DNA of 64,000 nucleotides, taken from NCBI GenBank assembly GCA_013003715.1, contig JABDIN010000056.1:1-64000 (forward strand). Direction: 5' to 3'. The first letter of the stretch is position 1, and each line of letters begins with the position of its first letter. Positions 52,164 to 59,769 of this stretch are shown piece after piece. The notes under the pieces are model-generated. The model searched no databases. It saw nothing but the letters and a program-made list of their open reading frames with translations, and had not been told where the DNA came from. The DNA is from Desulfobacteraceae bacterium. Its GTDB lineage: Bacteria; Desulfobacterota; Desulfobacteria; Desulfobacterales; Desulfosarcinaceae. A program made the translations under genes and the position numbers.

Positions 52164-53057
52164 ATGGAAATAGACTATAAAACGCTGATTGAAAATATGA
52201 CCGACGGCCTTTACCTGGTTGATAAAAACCGGTTTATCACGCACTGGAACAAGGCCGCGGAATCCATCACCGGGTATACCGCCGAGGAGGTCGTTGGGAA
52301 ACGATGCATGGACAATATACTGGTGCATGTGGATGAAGAGGGGCGCAGCCTCTGCCGTGGCCTCTGCCCGCTGGCCCGCGCCATAAAGGATGGAAAGTCC
52401 CGTCAGACGCATGCCTATCTCCACCACAAGCTTGGCCACCGGGTTCCCGTGCTGATCCGCACACTGCCGATCCGCGATAAATCCGATGCGATCGTCGGTG
52501 GAGCGGAATTGTTTTCAGACGCTGGTAGCAGACGAGTGCTGGTGGACCGTATCCGGGACTTGGAGAAACTCGCCATCATAGACGATCTTACCGGGCTGTC
52601 CAATCGAAGGTATATGGAAAAAGAACTCGAAGGGAGTCTTCAGGAATACCTTCGGTATGGCATGAACATCGGTATCCTGTTCATGGATATCGACCATTTC
52701 AAGAAATTCAACGACACCTATGGACATATTGCCGGTGATATGGTGTTGAAAGCGGTTGCCCGGACCATCCTGTCATCCCAAAGACCTTTCGACCATTTCG
52801 GCCGGTGGGGCGGGGAGGAAATCGTGGGCATCGTCAGGAATGTCGATGCCAAGGCGCTCAAAACCCTCGGCAACCGATACCGGTACCTCATCGAAAAATC
52901 CATCATCCATTATGAAGGCAAATCCCTTCACGTTGCGGTATCCGTCGGCGCAACGCTGATGCGTGAAACAGATACCATGTCCGTGGTGATTAAGCGGGCC
53001 GATCAATTGATGTATACCAGCAAACAAAACGGCAGAAATCAGCTGACCTTAGGTTAA
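52164..53057 (+). CDS. PAS-GGDEF diguanylate cyclase
   Basis: A 297-residue protein with an N-terminal PAS domain (VDKNRFITHWNKAAESITGYTAEEVVGK, and a CRGLCPLARA cysteine loop) and a C-terminal GGDEF domain: DDLTGLSNRRYMEKEL, FMDIDHFKKFNDTYGH and an active-site GGEEI (RWGGEEIVGIV). Glu at the third position is accepted in active enzymes. It should make cyclic di-GMP in response to a PAS signal. No membrane segment is present. A repeat element supplies most of its upstream region. Confidence 0.9.
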   Translation: MEIDYKTLIENMTDGLYLVDKNRFITHWNKAAESITGYTAEEVVGKRCMDNILVHVDEEGRSLCRGLCPLARAIKDGKSRQTHAYLHHKLGHRVPVLIRTLPIRDKSDAIVGGAELFSDAGSRRVLVDRIRDLEKLAIIDDLTGLSNRRYMEKELEGSLQEYLRYGMNIGILFMDIDHFKKFNDTYGHIAGDMVLKAVARTILSSQRPFDHFGRWGGEEIVGIVRNVDAKALKTLGNRYRYLIEKSIIHYEGKSLHVAVSVGATLMRETDTMSVVIKRADQLMYTSKQNGRNQLTLG

Positions 53058-53090
53058 ATGGTGGATGTGGTCGGTTTTCTCATTGGCAAG

Positions 53091-54164
53091 TTAAAAGCCG
53101 GCAATAATTTTTTTATCCAGCGAGGTGATGATCTCGCATGCCCAGCGCACCGCACCCTTGTAGTCGTCAATGGCGGCGAAACCGTAATGGGAGTGCACAT
53201 AGCGGACCGGGACGCCCAGCACGATGACGGGAATTCCCTGGTTTGACAGGTTCACCATGCCGCCGTTGGTGCCGCCGCTTTCCCGTACCGCATCCTGGAA
53301 TGGAATTTTCCGGTTTTCGGCGATTTGCCGCGCATACCTTACAAACCGCGGATTGGTGATCATGGAATTGTCCCTGTGGCGGATTTGCGGCCCTTTTCTA
53401 AGGGCCCCCTGGGTGGCATCCGTCCCTACAAAAAAATCGTCCGATGGCGTCCCCTCAAATATGATGGCCACATCCGGCGCCGCGGTGCGCGCCGACACCT
53501 TTGCCCCCCGAAGCCCCACTTCCTCCTGGGCGGAAAAGGTTCCCACCAGATCGACCTTCAAATCCTTGCCGGCCAAGGAATTCAGGGTGTCCAGAACGGC
53601 AGCGCAACCCAGGCGGCAGTCGAATGCCTTGCCAAGCATGATGCCCGTATCGGCATTCATGGAAAAGGTAACATCCGGCACCACCGGCGCCCCCGGTTTG
53701 ATGTAAAATTGTTTCGCCACCTCCTCGGCGGAACCCGCCCCCACATCAATGATCATATCCGGTATGTCAATAAGCTTGTTTTTTTCCTCGGGCTTCATGA
53801 AATGCGGTGGTTTGGCCGCCACCACACCCGGTACGTACTCGCCATTAAAATTCCGGATCCTGACTTTTTGGCCCATGACCACTTGTGGCTGCCAACCGCC
53901 GATGGCCAAAAAGCGCAACGCCCCGTTGGGTTCGATGCGCTGAATCATGAAACCGACCTCATCGGAATGGCCGTCCACCATAACCACCGGTTTTTTGCCG
54001 CTGTTTTTCTTTCGGTGGAGATATAGGTTGCGGAGTTTATCCTCTTTTATGCTTATGGATTTGGATGCATGTTTTCGGGCAATCGAAATCACCTCGTCCT
54101 CAAACCCGGAAATTCCGTTTGCATTGGATAAGGCCTCGATCATTCGAATTGATTTTGCGCTCAT
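53091..54164 (-). CDS. M42-family aminopeptidase
   Basis: A 357-residue metallopeptidase of the M42 (glutamyl aminopeptidase/FrvX) family. Metal and catalytic residues are visible: VDGHSDEVGF, KAFDCRLGC, SAQEEVGLRGA, IFEGTPSDD and YVHSHYG. M42 enzymes form tetrahedral dodecamers that trim short peptides in the cytoplasm. The gene converges on the diguanylate cyclase and is transcribed alone. Confidence 0.93.
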   Translation of the reverse strand: MSAKSIRMIEALSNANGISGFEDEVISIARKHASKSISIKEDKLRNLYLHRKKNSGKKPVVMVDGHSDEVGFMIQRIEPNGALRFLAIGGWQPQVVMGQKVRIRNFNGEYVPGVVAAKPPHFMKPEEKNKLIDIPDMIIDVGAGSAEEVAKQFYIKPGAPVVPDVTFSMNADTGIMLGKAFDCRLGCAAVLDTLNSLAGKDLKVDLVGTFSAQEEVGLRGAKVSARTAAPDVAIIFEGTPSDDFFVGTDATQGALRKGPQIRHRDNSMITNPRFVRYARQIAENRKIPFQDAVRESGGTNGGMVNLSNQGIPVIVLGVPVRYVHSHYGFAAIDDYKGAVRWACEIITSLDKKIIAGF

Positions 54165-54280
54165 GGTTCACTCCCTGACAAGTGGTTTCGGTATGCCTGT
54201 TTTATTGGCCGGTATTTGCATCCCCACTTATCGTTTTGATGAAGATCATGTCAATATCTATTGCGACCGGGTACAGGGCA

Positions 54281-54314
54281 ACCGCATTTGGAATCGGTTC
54301 GGATTTTTAAAGTA
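54281..54314 (+). repeat. Short dispersed repeat, copy 1
   Basis: ACCGCATTT, GAATCGG and CGGATTTTTAA are shared with 61815-61848 in the same orientation, with few changes in between. It lies in the 284-bp gap between the M42 and M19 peptidase genes, which shows no gene. Confidence 0.55.
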
Positions 54315-54448
54315 TCCGATACCGTGCCAAATCCACATTCGATCTCCCTGAACGAAAGATCAGGCGCACTTGCAAACCGGGTGTCATGTTGATATCTGGT
54401 AGTCACGCCAATACCCCGGCGTTCATGCCCGGGAAAACCCAATGATTC

Positions 54449-55534
54449 ATGGAGACGACGACTGTGACGGATTTTGTTTCAATACCCGTATTCGATGGCC
54501 ATAACGATTCCCTGCTCATGACCTATACCCCTGAATTGCCCCAACGCTCCCTTCTCGTCAGGAGTGATGCGGGCCATATCGATCTGCCCCGGGCTGAATC
54601 CGGGGGGATGTTCGGCGGGCTTTTCGCCATTTCCGTTGCCCATCCCGATCAGCAGTTCCCCGACCCGGAAGACACCGGTAAAACAGATGAGGACACCTCC
54701 TGGATACTGGTGGATCCGGTGTCGCCGAATCATGCCAAGGCTGTTACGGACAGGGGCATCCGGGAATTCAAGAGCATCATTGCCGCCTCCGGCGGCCGGA
54801 TGGCCATGGCTACCACGGTGGAGGAGATTCTCGACGCCCGCGAAAGGGGAGTGTTGTCCGCTGTGCTGCACTTCGAAGGGGCCGAGGCCATTGATGAAAA
54901 TCTGGACAATTTGAACGATTATTACCGCCAGGGACTGCGATCGGTGGGCCTGGTGTGGAGCCGGGAGAATGTATTCGGCCATGGGGTAACCTTTGGCTTT
55001 CCCGGCTCACCGGATACCGGTCCGGGCCTGACCGACGCCGGCAGACGCCTGGTCCGGCAATGCAACCAACTGGGCATCATGCTCGATCTCGCGCATCTCA
55101 ATGAAAAAGGGTTCTGGGATGTCGAACGGATCAGTAGTGCGCCATTGGTGGCAACCCATTCGTGTGTGCACGTCCTCTGCCCATCGCCCCGGAATCTCAC
55201 GGATAAACAGCTGGACGCCATTGCCGCATCAAATGGAGTGGTGGGCATCAACTTTTGTGTTGCCTTCCTCCGCGAAGACGGTAAAAATAATACTGACACG
55301 CCGCTGGAGACGATGGTTGCGCATTTCCGGTATATCGCCGACCGCATCGGTGTGGCGCATGTCGCTTTCGGGTCTGATTTTGACGGTGCCAGCATTCCAA
55401 AGGTGATCGGGGACGTGGCCGGTATGCCTAAACTTATAGACGCCCTGCAATCCGATGGCTTCAGCCGAGCAGACCTGGAAAAAATAGCCTGGGGAAATTG
55501 GATGAGGGTGTTAGGGCAGACCTTGAAATCATAA
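54449..55534 (+). CDS. M19 renal-dipeptidase-like membrane dipeptidase family protein
   Basis: A 361-residue protein of the M19 family: zinc ligands HND near the start (VFDGHNDSLL), the bridging Glu in LHFEGAEAI, His in VATHSCVHVL, and FGSDFDGAS near the C-terminus. These are metal-dependent dipeptidases of the amidohydrolase fold. It has no signal peptide, so it is cytoplasmic. The glutamine amidotransferase follows on the same strand. Confidence 0.9.
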   Translation: METTTVTDFVSIPVFDGHNDSLLMTYTPELPQRSLLVRSDAGHIDLPRAESGGMFGGLFAISVAHPDQQFPDPEDTGKTDEDTSWILVDPVSPNHAKAVTDRGIREFKSIIAASGGRMAMATTVEEILDARERGVLSAVLHFEGAEAIDENLDNLNDYYRQGLRSVGLVWSRENVFGHGVTFGFPGSPDTGPGLTDAGRRLVRQCNQLGIMLDLAHLNEKGFWDVERISSAPLVATHSCVHVLCPSPRNLTDKQLDAIAASNGVVGINFCVAFLREDGKNNTDTPLETMVAHFRYIADRIGVAHVAFGSDFDGASIPKVIGDVAGMPKLIDALQSDGFSRADLEKIAWGNWMRVLGQTLKS

Positions 55535-55569
55535 ACCCTGAAGAATTGAATTCATGGACGGGGCTGGAA

Positions 55570-56154
55570 ATGGCAACGAATAAAAAGCGGCTGATTATTT
55601 TGGATTGCGACAGCAAAAAAGTTGGCGCCATTCATCAGATACTGAACGGATCGAGTACTCATGCCGCTATCGTTGCGATGGATGATGCCGATGCGGTTCA
55701 TTGGGAGAAAGTCGACGGGTTGGTGATATCCGGCGGTCCGCACTTGTTTACCGACAAGGAAAAAGGACACGCCCTGCGGGATAAATTTGTATTCCTGGAA
55801 GCGCTCCGGCTGCCCGTGCTGGGCATCTGTCTCGGGCATCAGGCCATCGGTCTCCGCCATGGCGCCACCGTATTCCGCGGGCCGGAAAACCGGGAGCCGG
55901 TGCCGGTGCAAATTCAAAAGGATCACCCGATATTCGAGGGTATTTCCTCGGGCACCTTGTTTGGCGAAGATCATTGCGAAGGTGTTACACTCCCGGCCGG
56001 TTTTGATTGTCTGGCCTCATCCGACGATTATCCCCTGGAGGCAATGGCCTCGAAGACCTCTCCGTACATCGGTGTCCAGTTTCACCCTGAAATCTCCGAG
56101 GCGCCCGGCCGGCGGTTGCTGGCAAATTTTATTACCCTCATTGGGAAACCTTAG
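55570..56154 (+). CDS. Class I glutamine amidotransferase-like protein
   Basis: A 194-residue GATase1 domain with the nucleophile in GICLGHQAIGL and the His-Glu pair in GVQFHPEIS; VDGLVISGGPH forms the oxyanion strand. It resembles the glutaminase half of GMP synthase but has no synthetase domain. The ATG at 55570 is chosen over an in-frame Met at 55498 that overlaps the dipeptidase gene. It may release ammonia or hydrolyse a gamma-glutamyl compound. Confidence 0.82.
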   Translation: MATNKKRLIILDCDSKKVGAIHQILNGSSTHAAIVAMDDADAVHWEKVDGLVISGGPHLFTDKEKGHALRDKFVFLEALRLPVLGICLGHQAIGLRHGATVFRGPENREPVPVQIQKDHPIFEGISSGTLFGEDHCEGVTLPAGFDCLASSDDYPLEAMASKTSPYIGVQFHPEISEAPGRRLLANFITLIGKP

Positions 56155-56225
56155 CCTGTTCCCGGTGATACATTCAACGATCACTTTATTTGCCAAAAGT
56201 AGATCGAAAGTCGGGTAATCTCTCG

Positions 56226-57188
56226 CTAATGTCCTTTGCCCCGCCCATGATCACCGGAATGATCACCACCTTCACCGGACCCGCCGCCGTCGCCGCCGTG
56301 ATCATCAGATCCGCCGTCACTGTCATCTCCGCCGTGCCCGCCGGACCCATCTGATGGCTCCCTGTCACCGCCACCTGTGTGCCCCTGGTTGCCGTGCTTC
56401 TGTTTGTGCCTCCGGCTTCCGCCGCCATCTTGCGGGGGATCGGACAGCGGGTCCTGCCCGTGTTGAAACCGATACCGGTATTCTTCACCCAGTTCAGTGG
56501 CTGCCGCCCTTGTGTGCTGGGTTCGAAATTGCTGTCTGAGCTGTTTCATACGGTCGGCGGAATATCCGTTGGAGACGGCGCTGCAGACCAGATCTGCAGC
56601 GGTATTGGAATTGATGCCCATTCGGCTCAAATCTCTAGCGGTGCGGTAGGACTCGATTGACAACTCCGACGATGACGATCCGTCCGAACTCTTTTTACGG
56701 TGTTGTAATTGCCTGCTTATTCTCTCGACCGCCCCGGCATCCAGCCCGGCGGACATACCCTGGGCAATGGTTTCGCCAAGTTGTTTCCGCTGTTGCGGTG
56801 TTCCGGGTAAAATCCCCGCGTGCTTCCAGGCATTGGTGTAGCGATGCCGAACATTTTCCATGGCTTGAAGGATGCGCTCCGGTGCCACCTGTTTGGCCAT
56901 TCCCTCCCCGGCTTTCAACATCAGCGGCCCGGCGGGAAATCCCTGGCGGGAGGAAGTGAGCACCATCTTCTGTGCCCGTACCATCTGCGCCTCGTTGAAA
57001 CCATGGGACATCATGTTTCGTGTCATGGCGCTGACCGCATCTTCGGACAGACCGTCGGAAACCATTTCACGGGCAAGGGTCCTGACGTGAGCCGGTGTTT
57101 CCGCCGGCAGGGAGAGATCCTGGGCGGCCGCGGCACCGGTTGCCAGGAAACAGATGCAAAACCAAAAGATTGAAATATTCTTTTTCAT
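56226..57188 (-). CDS. Exported helical protein with Gly/Asp/His-rich tail, unknown function
   Basis: A 320-residue protein with a signal peptide ending near ATGAAAA, a helical body of repeated MxxxGF/L units (AMTRNMMSHGFNEAQM, TARDLSRMGINSNTAADL, VSNGYSADRMKQL), and a 65-residue tail of Gly, Asp, Ser and His (GGHGGDD, GGDHSGDHGRGKGH). It is the last gene of the ECF-sigma operon. The tail may bind metal or surface polymers; this is inference. No family was recognised. Confidence 0.7.
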   Translation of the reverse strand: MKKNISIFWFCICFLATGAAAAQDLSLPAETPAHVRTLAREMVSDGLSEDAVSAMTRNMMSHGFNEAQMVRAQKMVLTSSRQGFPAGPLMLKAGEGMAKQVAPERILQAMENVRHRYTNAWKHAGILPGTPQQRKQLGETIAQGMSAGLDAGAVERISRQLQHRKKSSDGSSSSELSIESYRTARDLSRMGINSNTAADLVCSAVSNGYSADRMKQLRQQFRTQHTRAAATELGEEYRYRFQHGQDPLSDPPQDGGGSRRHKQKHGNQGHTGGGDREPSDGSGGHGGDDSDGGSDDHGGDGGGSGEGGDHSGDHGRGKGH

Positions 57189-57252
57189 AACCGATCCTTT
57201 CCGTAACAGTTTTTTTCGATTCTACCTGCAAAACGATGGAGAACCGAAAAGG

Positions 57253-57582
57253 TTACGGATTTTTCATAAAAATACACGAAGTGGCGCCCAAATCATCTGT
57301 TTCCCGGGCACTGCAATCCGGTAATGAAACACGCCCGTCCACAACGAAAAAATAGGAAAAATCCCGGTCGGCCGATACGGACACTGACCAGGCGAGATCG
57401 CTGCCCCTGGCAGCCGGGCGGGGTTCGAATCCGTCACAGGAACAAAAAAAGTCAACTTCTGTTGCACCGGGAGCCCGGATGGAGAACACAGCAAGGTTAT
57501 TGTCAGGTACGGGCAACGACGAACAACCGGCGGCGACCAGGCAGGCAGCGGAAACCCACCGGAGAAAAAACCTGATAGTCAA
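57253..57582 (-). CDS. Lipoprotein with a CBM48/E-set-like domain
   Basis: A 109-residue protein with a lipobox (LVAAGCSS) after a short signal, then a beta domain ending DYSYFFVVDG-like (FSYFFVVDGRV) and ARETDDLGATSCIF. The ending parallels SRETDDFGGENTVLEV of the next gene upstream, so the two are related. E-set domains of this kind bind glycans. It overlaps that gene by four bases. Confidence 0.7.
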   Translation of the reverse strand: MTIRFFLRWVSAACLVAAGCSSLPVPDNNLAVFSIRAPGATEVDFFCSCDGFEPRPAARGSDLAWSVSVSADRDFSYFFVVDGRVSLPDCSARETDDLGATSCIFMKNP

Positions 57583-58127
57583 CGCCGCACCTCCAGCACC
57601 GTATTTTCGCCACCGAAATCATCTGTTTCCCGGCTGGTAATTGTGGGATCCACCATCTGCAAATGGCCATTGAGGATATAGCTGTAGCGATGCTCGCCCG
57701 CCGGCAAATCCAGAACGATCTCCCAGTATCCGTGTTCTCCAGCCGGTGACAGGTCCACGGGCCGCCATTGGGTGAAGGTCCCGGTAATCTGGGCGGTGGC
57801 GGCCCGGGGCTGGAAGATGACGAATCGATACGGCACCAGTCCGGCCTGGGTTTCGGACAACGGATTGAGAAAGAAGATGCCCAATACGATCAGCGCGGCC
57901 ACGGCTCCCGAGGCCAGGGAAAGGATGCGGAACCGGGATTTTTTTCCCGAAAACACCACAGGTGGTACGAAATTCACGGTATCTGTCCGCAGCAGTTTCT
58001 CCTGTTCGATCAGGGCCAGGGTTTCATCCTTGAAATCAGCATTCAGATGAACCGTTTTGACGAATTCGGTCTTTTCATCAATTCCGAGTTCGTCGTCGAT
58101 AAACGTACTGATCAGATAATCTTTCAT
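57579..58127 (-). CDS. Membrane anti-sigma-like protein with C-terminal CBM48 (AMPK-type glycogen-binding) domain
   Basis: A 182-residue protein: a cytoplasmic N-terminal region (about 1-60) resembling anti-sigma helices, one membrane helix (LSLASGAVAALIVLGIFFL), and an outer CBM48/AMPK-type domain (ITGTFTQWRPVDLSPAGEHGYWEIVLDLPAGEHRYSYILNG read as FTQW, GYWE and HRYSYILNG hallmarks). It follows the ECF sigma gene by six bases, which fits an anti-sigma factor whose outer glycan-like domain senses the signal. Confidence 0.78.
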   Translation of the reverse strand: MKDYLISTFIDDELGIDEKTEFVKTVHLNADFKDETLALIEQEKLLRTDTVNFVPPVVFSGKKSRFRILSLASGAVAALIVLGIFFLNPLSETQAGLVPYRFVIFQPRAATAQITGTFTQWRPVDLSPAGEHGYWEIVLDLPAGEHRYSYILNGHLQMVDPTITSRETDDFGGENTVLEVRR

Positions 58128-58133
58128 GATTGT

Positions 58134-58613
58134 TCACATCCCGTCTCGAATTTCTTTGAGTTTCACCCGTATGCGGTGAATTTTGACCTTGACATTGGCC
58201 TCGCTGAGATTTGTCATTATCGCGATTTCCCGGTACGAGAGACCGCTGGATATCACCATGGACAGCAGGTCGCGATCCGCCGGGGGCAATCGCATCATGG
58301 CGCGCATCACCAGGCGATACTCCTCACGGATCAATATCGCATTCTCCCCATCGTCCGCCGGTTCCGCGGCCGTTGCCGTTGAATCGTTCATCGGTTCGGA
58401 CCGGGAGCGTTTCCGGAAATAGTCCATGGCGCCATTGCGGGCAATGGTGAACAACAGGGACAGTTTCAATTCCCGGTCACCATACCGGTCCAGATAGCGC
58501 GTATAGCTATCCTGCATGATATCCCGCGACAATTCGTAATCCCCGGTCAACCTGATGAGATACCCGAAGAGGCGGTCCTTGGTGTTCCCATAGAATTTCT
58601 TGAAATTTTCCAC
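58134..58613 (-). CDS. ECF-type RNA polymerase sigma factor
   Basis: A 159-residue sigma-70 ECF protein with region 2 (LFGYLIRLTGDYELSRDIMQDSYTRYL, LFTIARNGAMDYFRKR) and region 4 (LPPADRDLLSMVISSGLSYREIAIMTNLSEANVKVKIHRIR, of which SYREIA and VKVKIHR are decisive). It heads the operon with a membrane anti-sigma-like protein. A MITE-like repeat lies just upstream of its start. Confidence 0.9.
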   Translation of the reverse strand: MENFKKFYGNTKDRLFGYLIRLTGDYELSRDIMQDSYTRYLDRYGDRELKLSLLFTIARNGAMDYFRKRSRSEPMNDSTATAAEPADDGENAILIREEYRLVMRAMMRLPPADRDLLSMVISSGLSYREIAIMTNLSEANVKVKIHRIRVKLKEIRDGM

Positions 58614-58645
58614 TCTGTTATCCGGAACGTTCGGGGACAGCTAAC

Positions 58646-58807
58646 GGCTCGCGAAAAAATAACTTAATATTTTAGAGGGCCAATCATCCCATTCAGCGGC
58701 GTTGCGAAAATACGAAATAGGTTAACTATTCCTTTATGTTCGCGCCTTGCTGACTGGGCGCCTGACCCACGAAAATTTGTCAATTTATTTTTGCGCGAAC
58801 CCTAAGG
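58646..58807 (+). repeat. MITE-like palindromic repeat, copy 2 (162 bp)
   Basis: Second copy of the element at 51989-52151, with clearer inverted ends (GGCTCGCGAAAAAA and TTTTTGCGCGAACC) and inner arms CCCATTCAGC / GCTGACTGGG around a TTAA centre near 58723. It lies between the ECF sigma gene and the upstream cytochrome gene, both on the minus strand. Confidence 0.75.
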
Positions 58808-58837
58808 TAACAAAATTTCCGCTATCGGCTGGCTGCT

Positions 58838-59461
58838 CTATGGCCGATTCAGACGTCGATCCGACAGGGTGTGCAGGAACTGAACGATATCGTCGATCTG
58901 CGCATCCGTCAATCCCATATCGCCCACATCGATGGTGTTGAGATTCGTCCATACCTCGGGCGCGGGCCATTCCGGGCTCACATCGCGGGAATTCAGAAAC
59001 CGGATCATCTCCCGAAGTTCCGGGAAATACCCATTGTGTCCATACGGCGGCGTCAGGGCGATGTTCCGGAGAGTGGGTATCTTGAACTTGCCGTAATGGG
59101 CGGCATACATGGCGTCTCCGATGAGCGGTAGATCGCTGTTGAAATCCGCTTCCAGGAACCCGCCGAGACCATAATCCACCGGGTTGCCGCTCAGCAGCGG
59201 ATTGGCCGGCAAACCGATATTTTCATATGCATAGCTGGTGAACAGGGGCGGGCCACCGTCCGGATAGGCGGATACCGCATGGCATTTGCTGCAATGTGTG
59301 GTGAACAGGGCTTCACCGGATTGTGTACGGTTGAAAGAAAAGTCCAGGTCCTGGTACATGATTTTGCCGAGCTGTTCGATATTCGACAGGGGCCCAGCAA
59401 GGATCATGGTGGCCAGTGACAAGGAAAAAACCAGCACCAATAAGATGATTCTCATGGACAT
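58838..59461 (-). CDS. Short single-heme MauG/cytochrome c peroxidase-like protein
   Basis: A 207-residue exported protein (signal about 1-22). It begins like a diheme peroxidase (LGKIMYQDLDFSFNRTQSG) but lacks the first CxxCH and goes straight to GEALFTTHCSKCHAV; the rest follows the second half of the family (FKIPTLRNIALTPPYGHNGYF, LREMIRFL). Typical family members have two hemes and about 320 or more residues, so this looks like an internally deleted, single-heme form. Confidence 0.78.
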   Translation of the reverse strand: MSMRIILLVLVFSLSLATMILAGPLSNIEQLGKIMYQDLDFSFNRTQSGEALFTTHCSKCHAVSAYPDGGPPLFTSYAYENIGLPANPLLSGNPVDYGLGGFLEADFNSDLPLIGDAMYAAHYGKFKIPTLRNIALTPPYGHNGYFPELREMIRFLNSRDVSPEWPAPEVWTNLNTIDVGDMGLTDAQIDDIVQFLHTLSDRRLNRP

Positions 59462-59500
59462 GGGTCACCTCTTTCGATTTATGGGGGATATGATGGAAAT

Positions 59501-59526
59501 GGCTGCCCGATGTAAATCGGGCAGCC
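59501..59526. promoter_or_regulatory. Perfect hairpin in the leader of the MauG-like gene
   Basis: GGCTGCCCGAT, GTAA loop, ATCGGGCAGCC: 11 paired bases, 40 bases upstream of the MauG-like start. No T-run follows on either strand, so it is more likely an RNA leader structure than a terminator. Confidence 0.5.
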
Positions 59527-59572
59527 GGGAAAGGATCAGGTTTTAAAAACCATTTTGAAATGTACGGACTGA

Positions 59573-59618
59573 ATCGTTTATCTCACCTCCTTTCCATATG
59601 TTATGTGGGATAAACGAT
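59573..59618. promoter_or_regulatory. Inverted repeat around a perfect Shine-Dalgarno-like site
   Basis: ATCGTTTATC and GATAAACGAT (10 bp each) flank 26 bases that hold, on the minus strand, AAGGAGGTGA preceded by an ATG-GAA-AGG-AGG-TGA mini-frame. It lies in the 308-bp gap upstream of the MauG-like gene and could be an operator or a leader structure. No other gene was seen in this gap. Confidence 0.4.
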
Positions 59619-59769
59619 GCAAGGAGGAGAAGGTTACAAAAAAAATGGAGTGCCGTGGAATTTTTATTGGAATGCAAAGGGGCGGTCGTGAATGTGTGCA
59701 ACGGAAGGGAAATTAATCCGATTCACGGTTCAATGGCATAATACCCCGGTTCACCTGAAATAACAGTTC

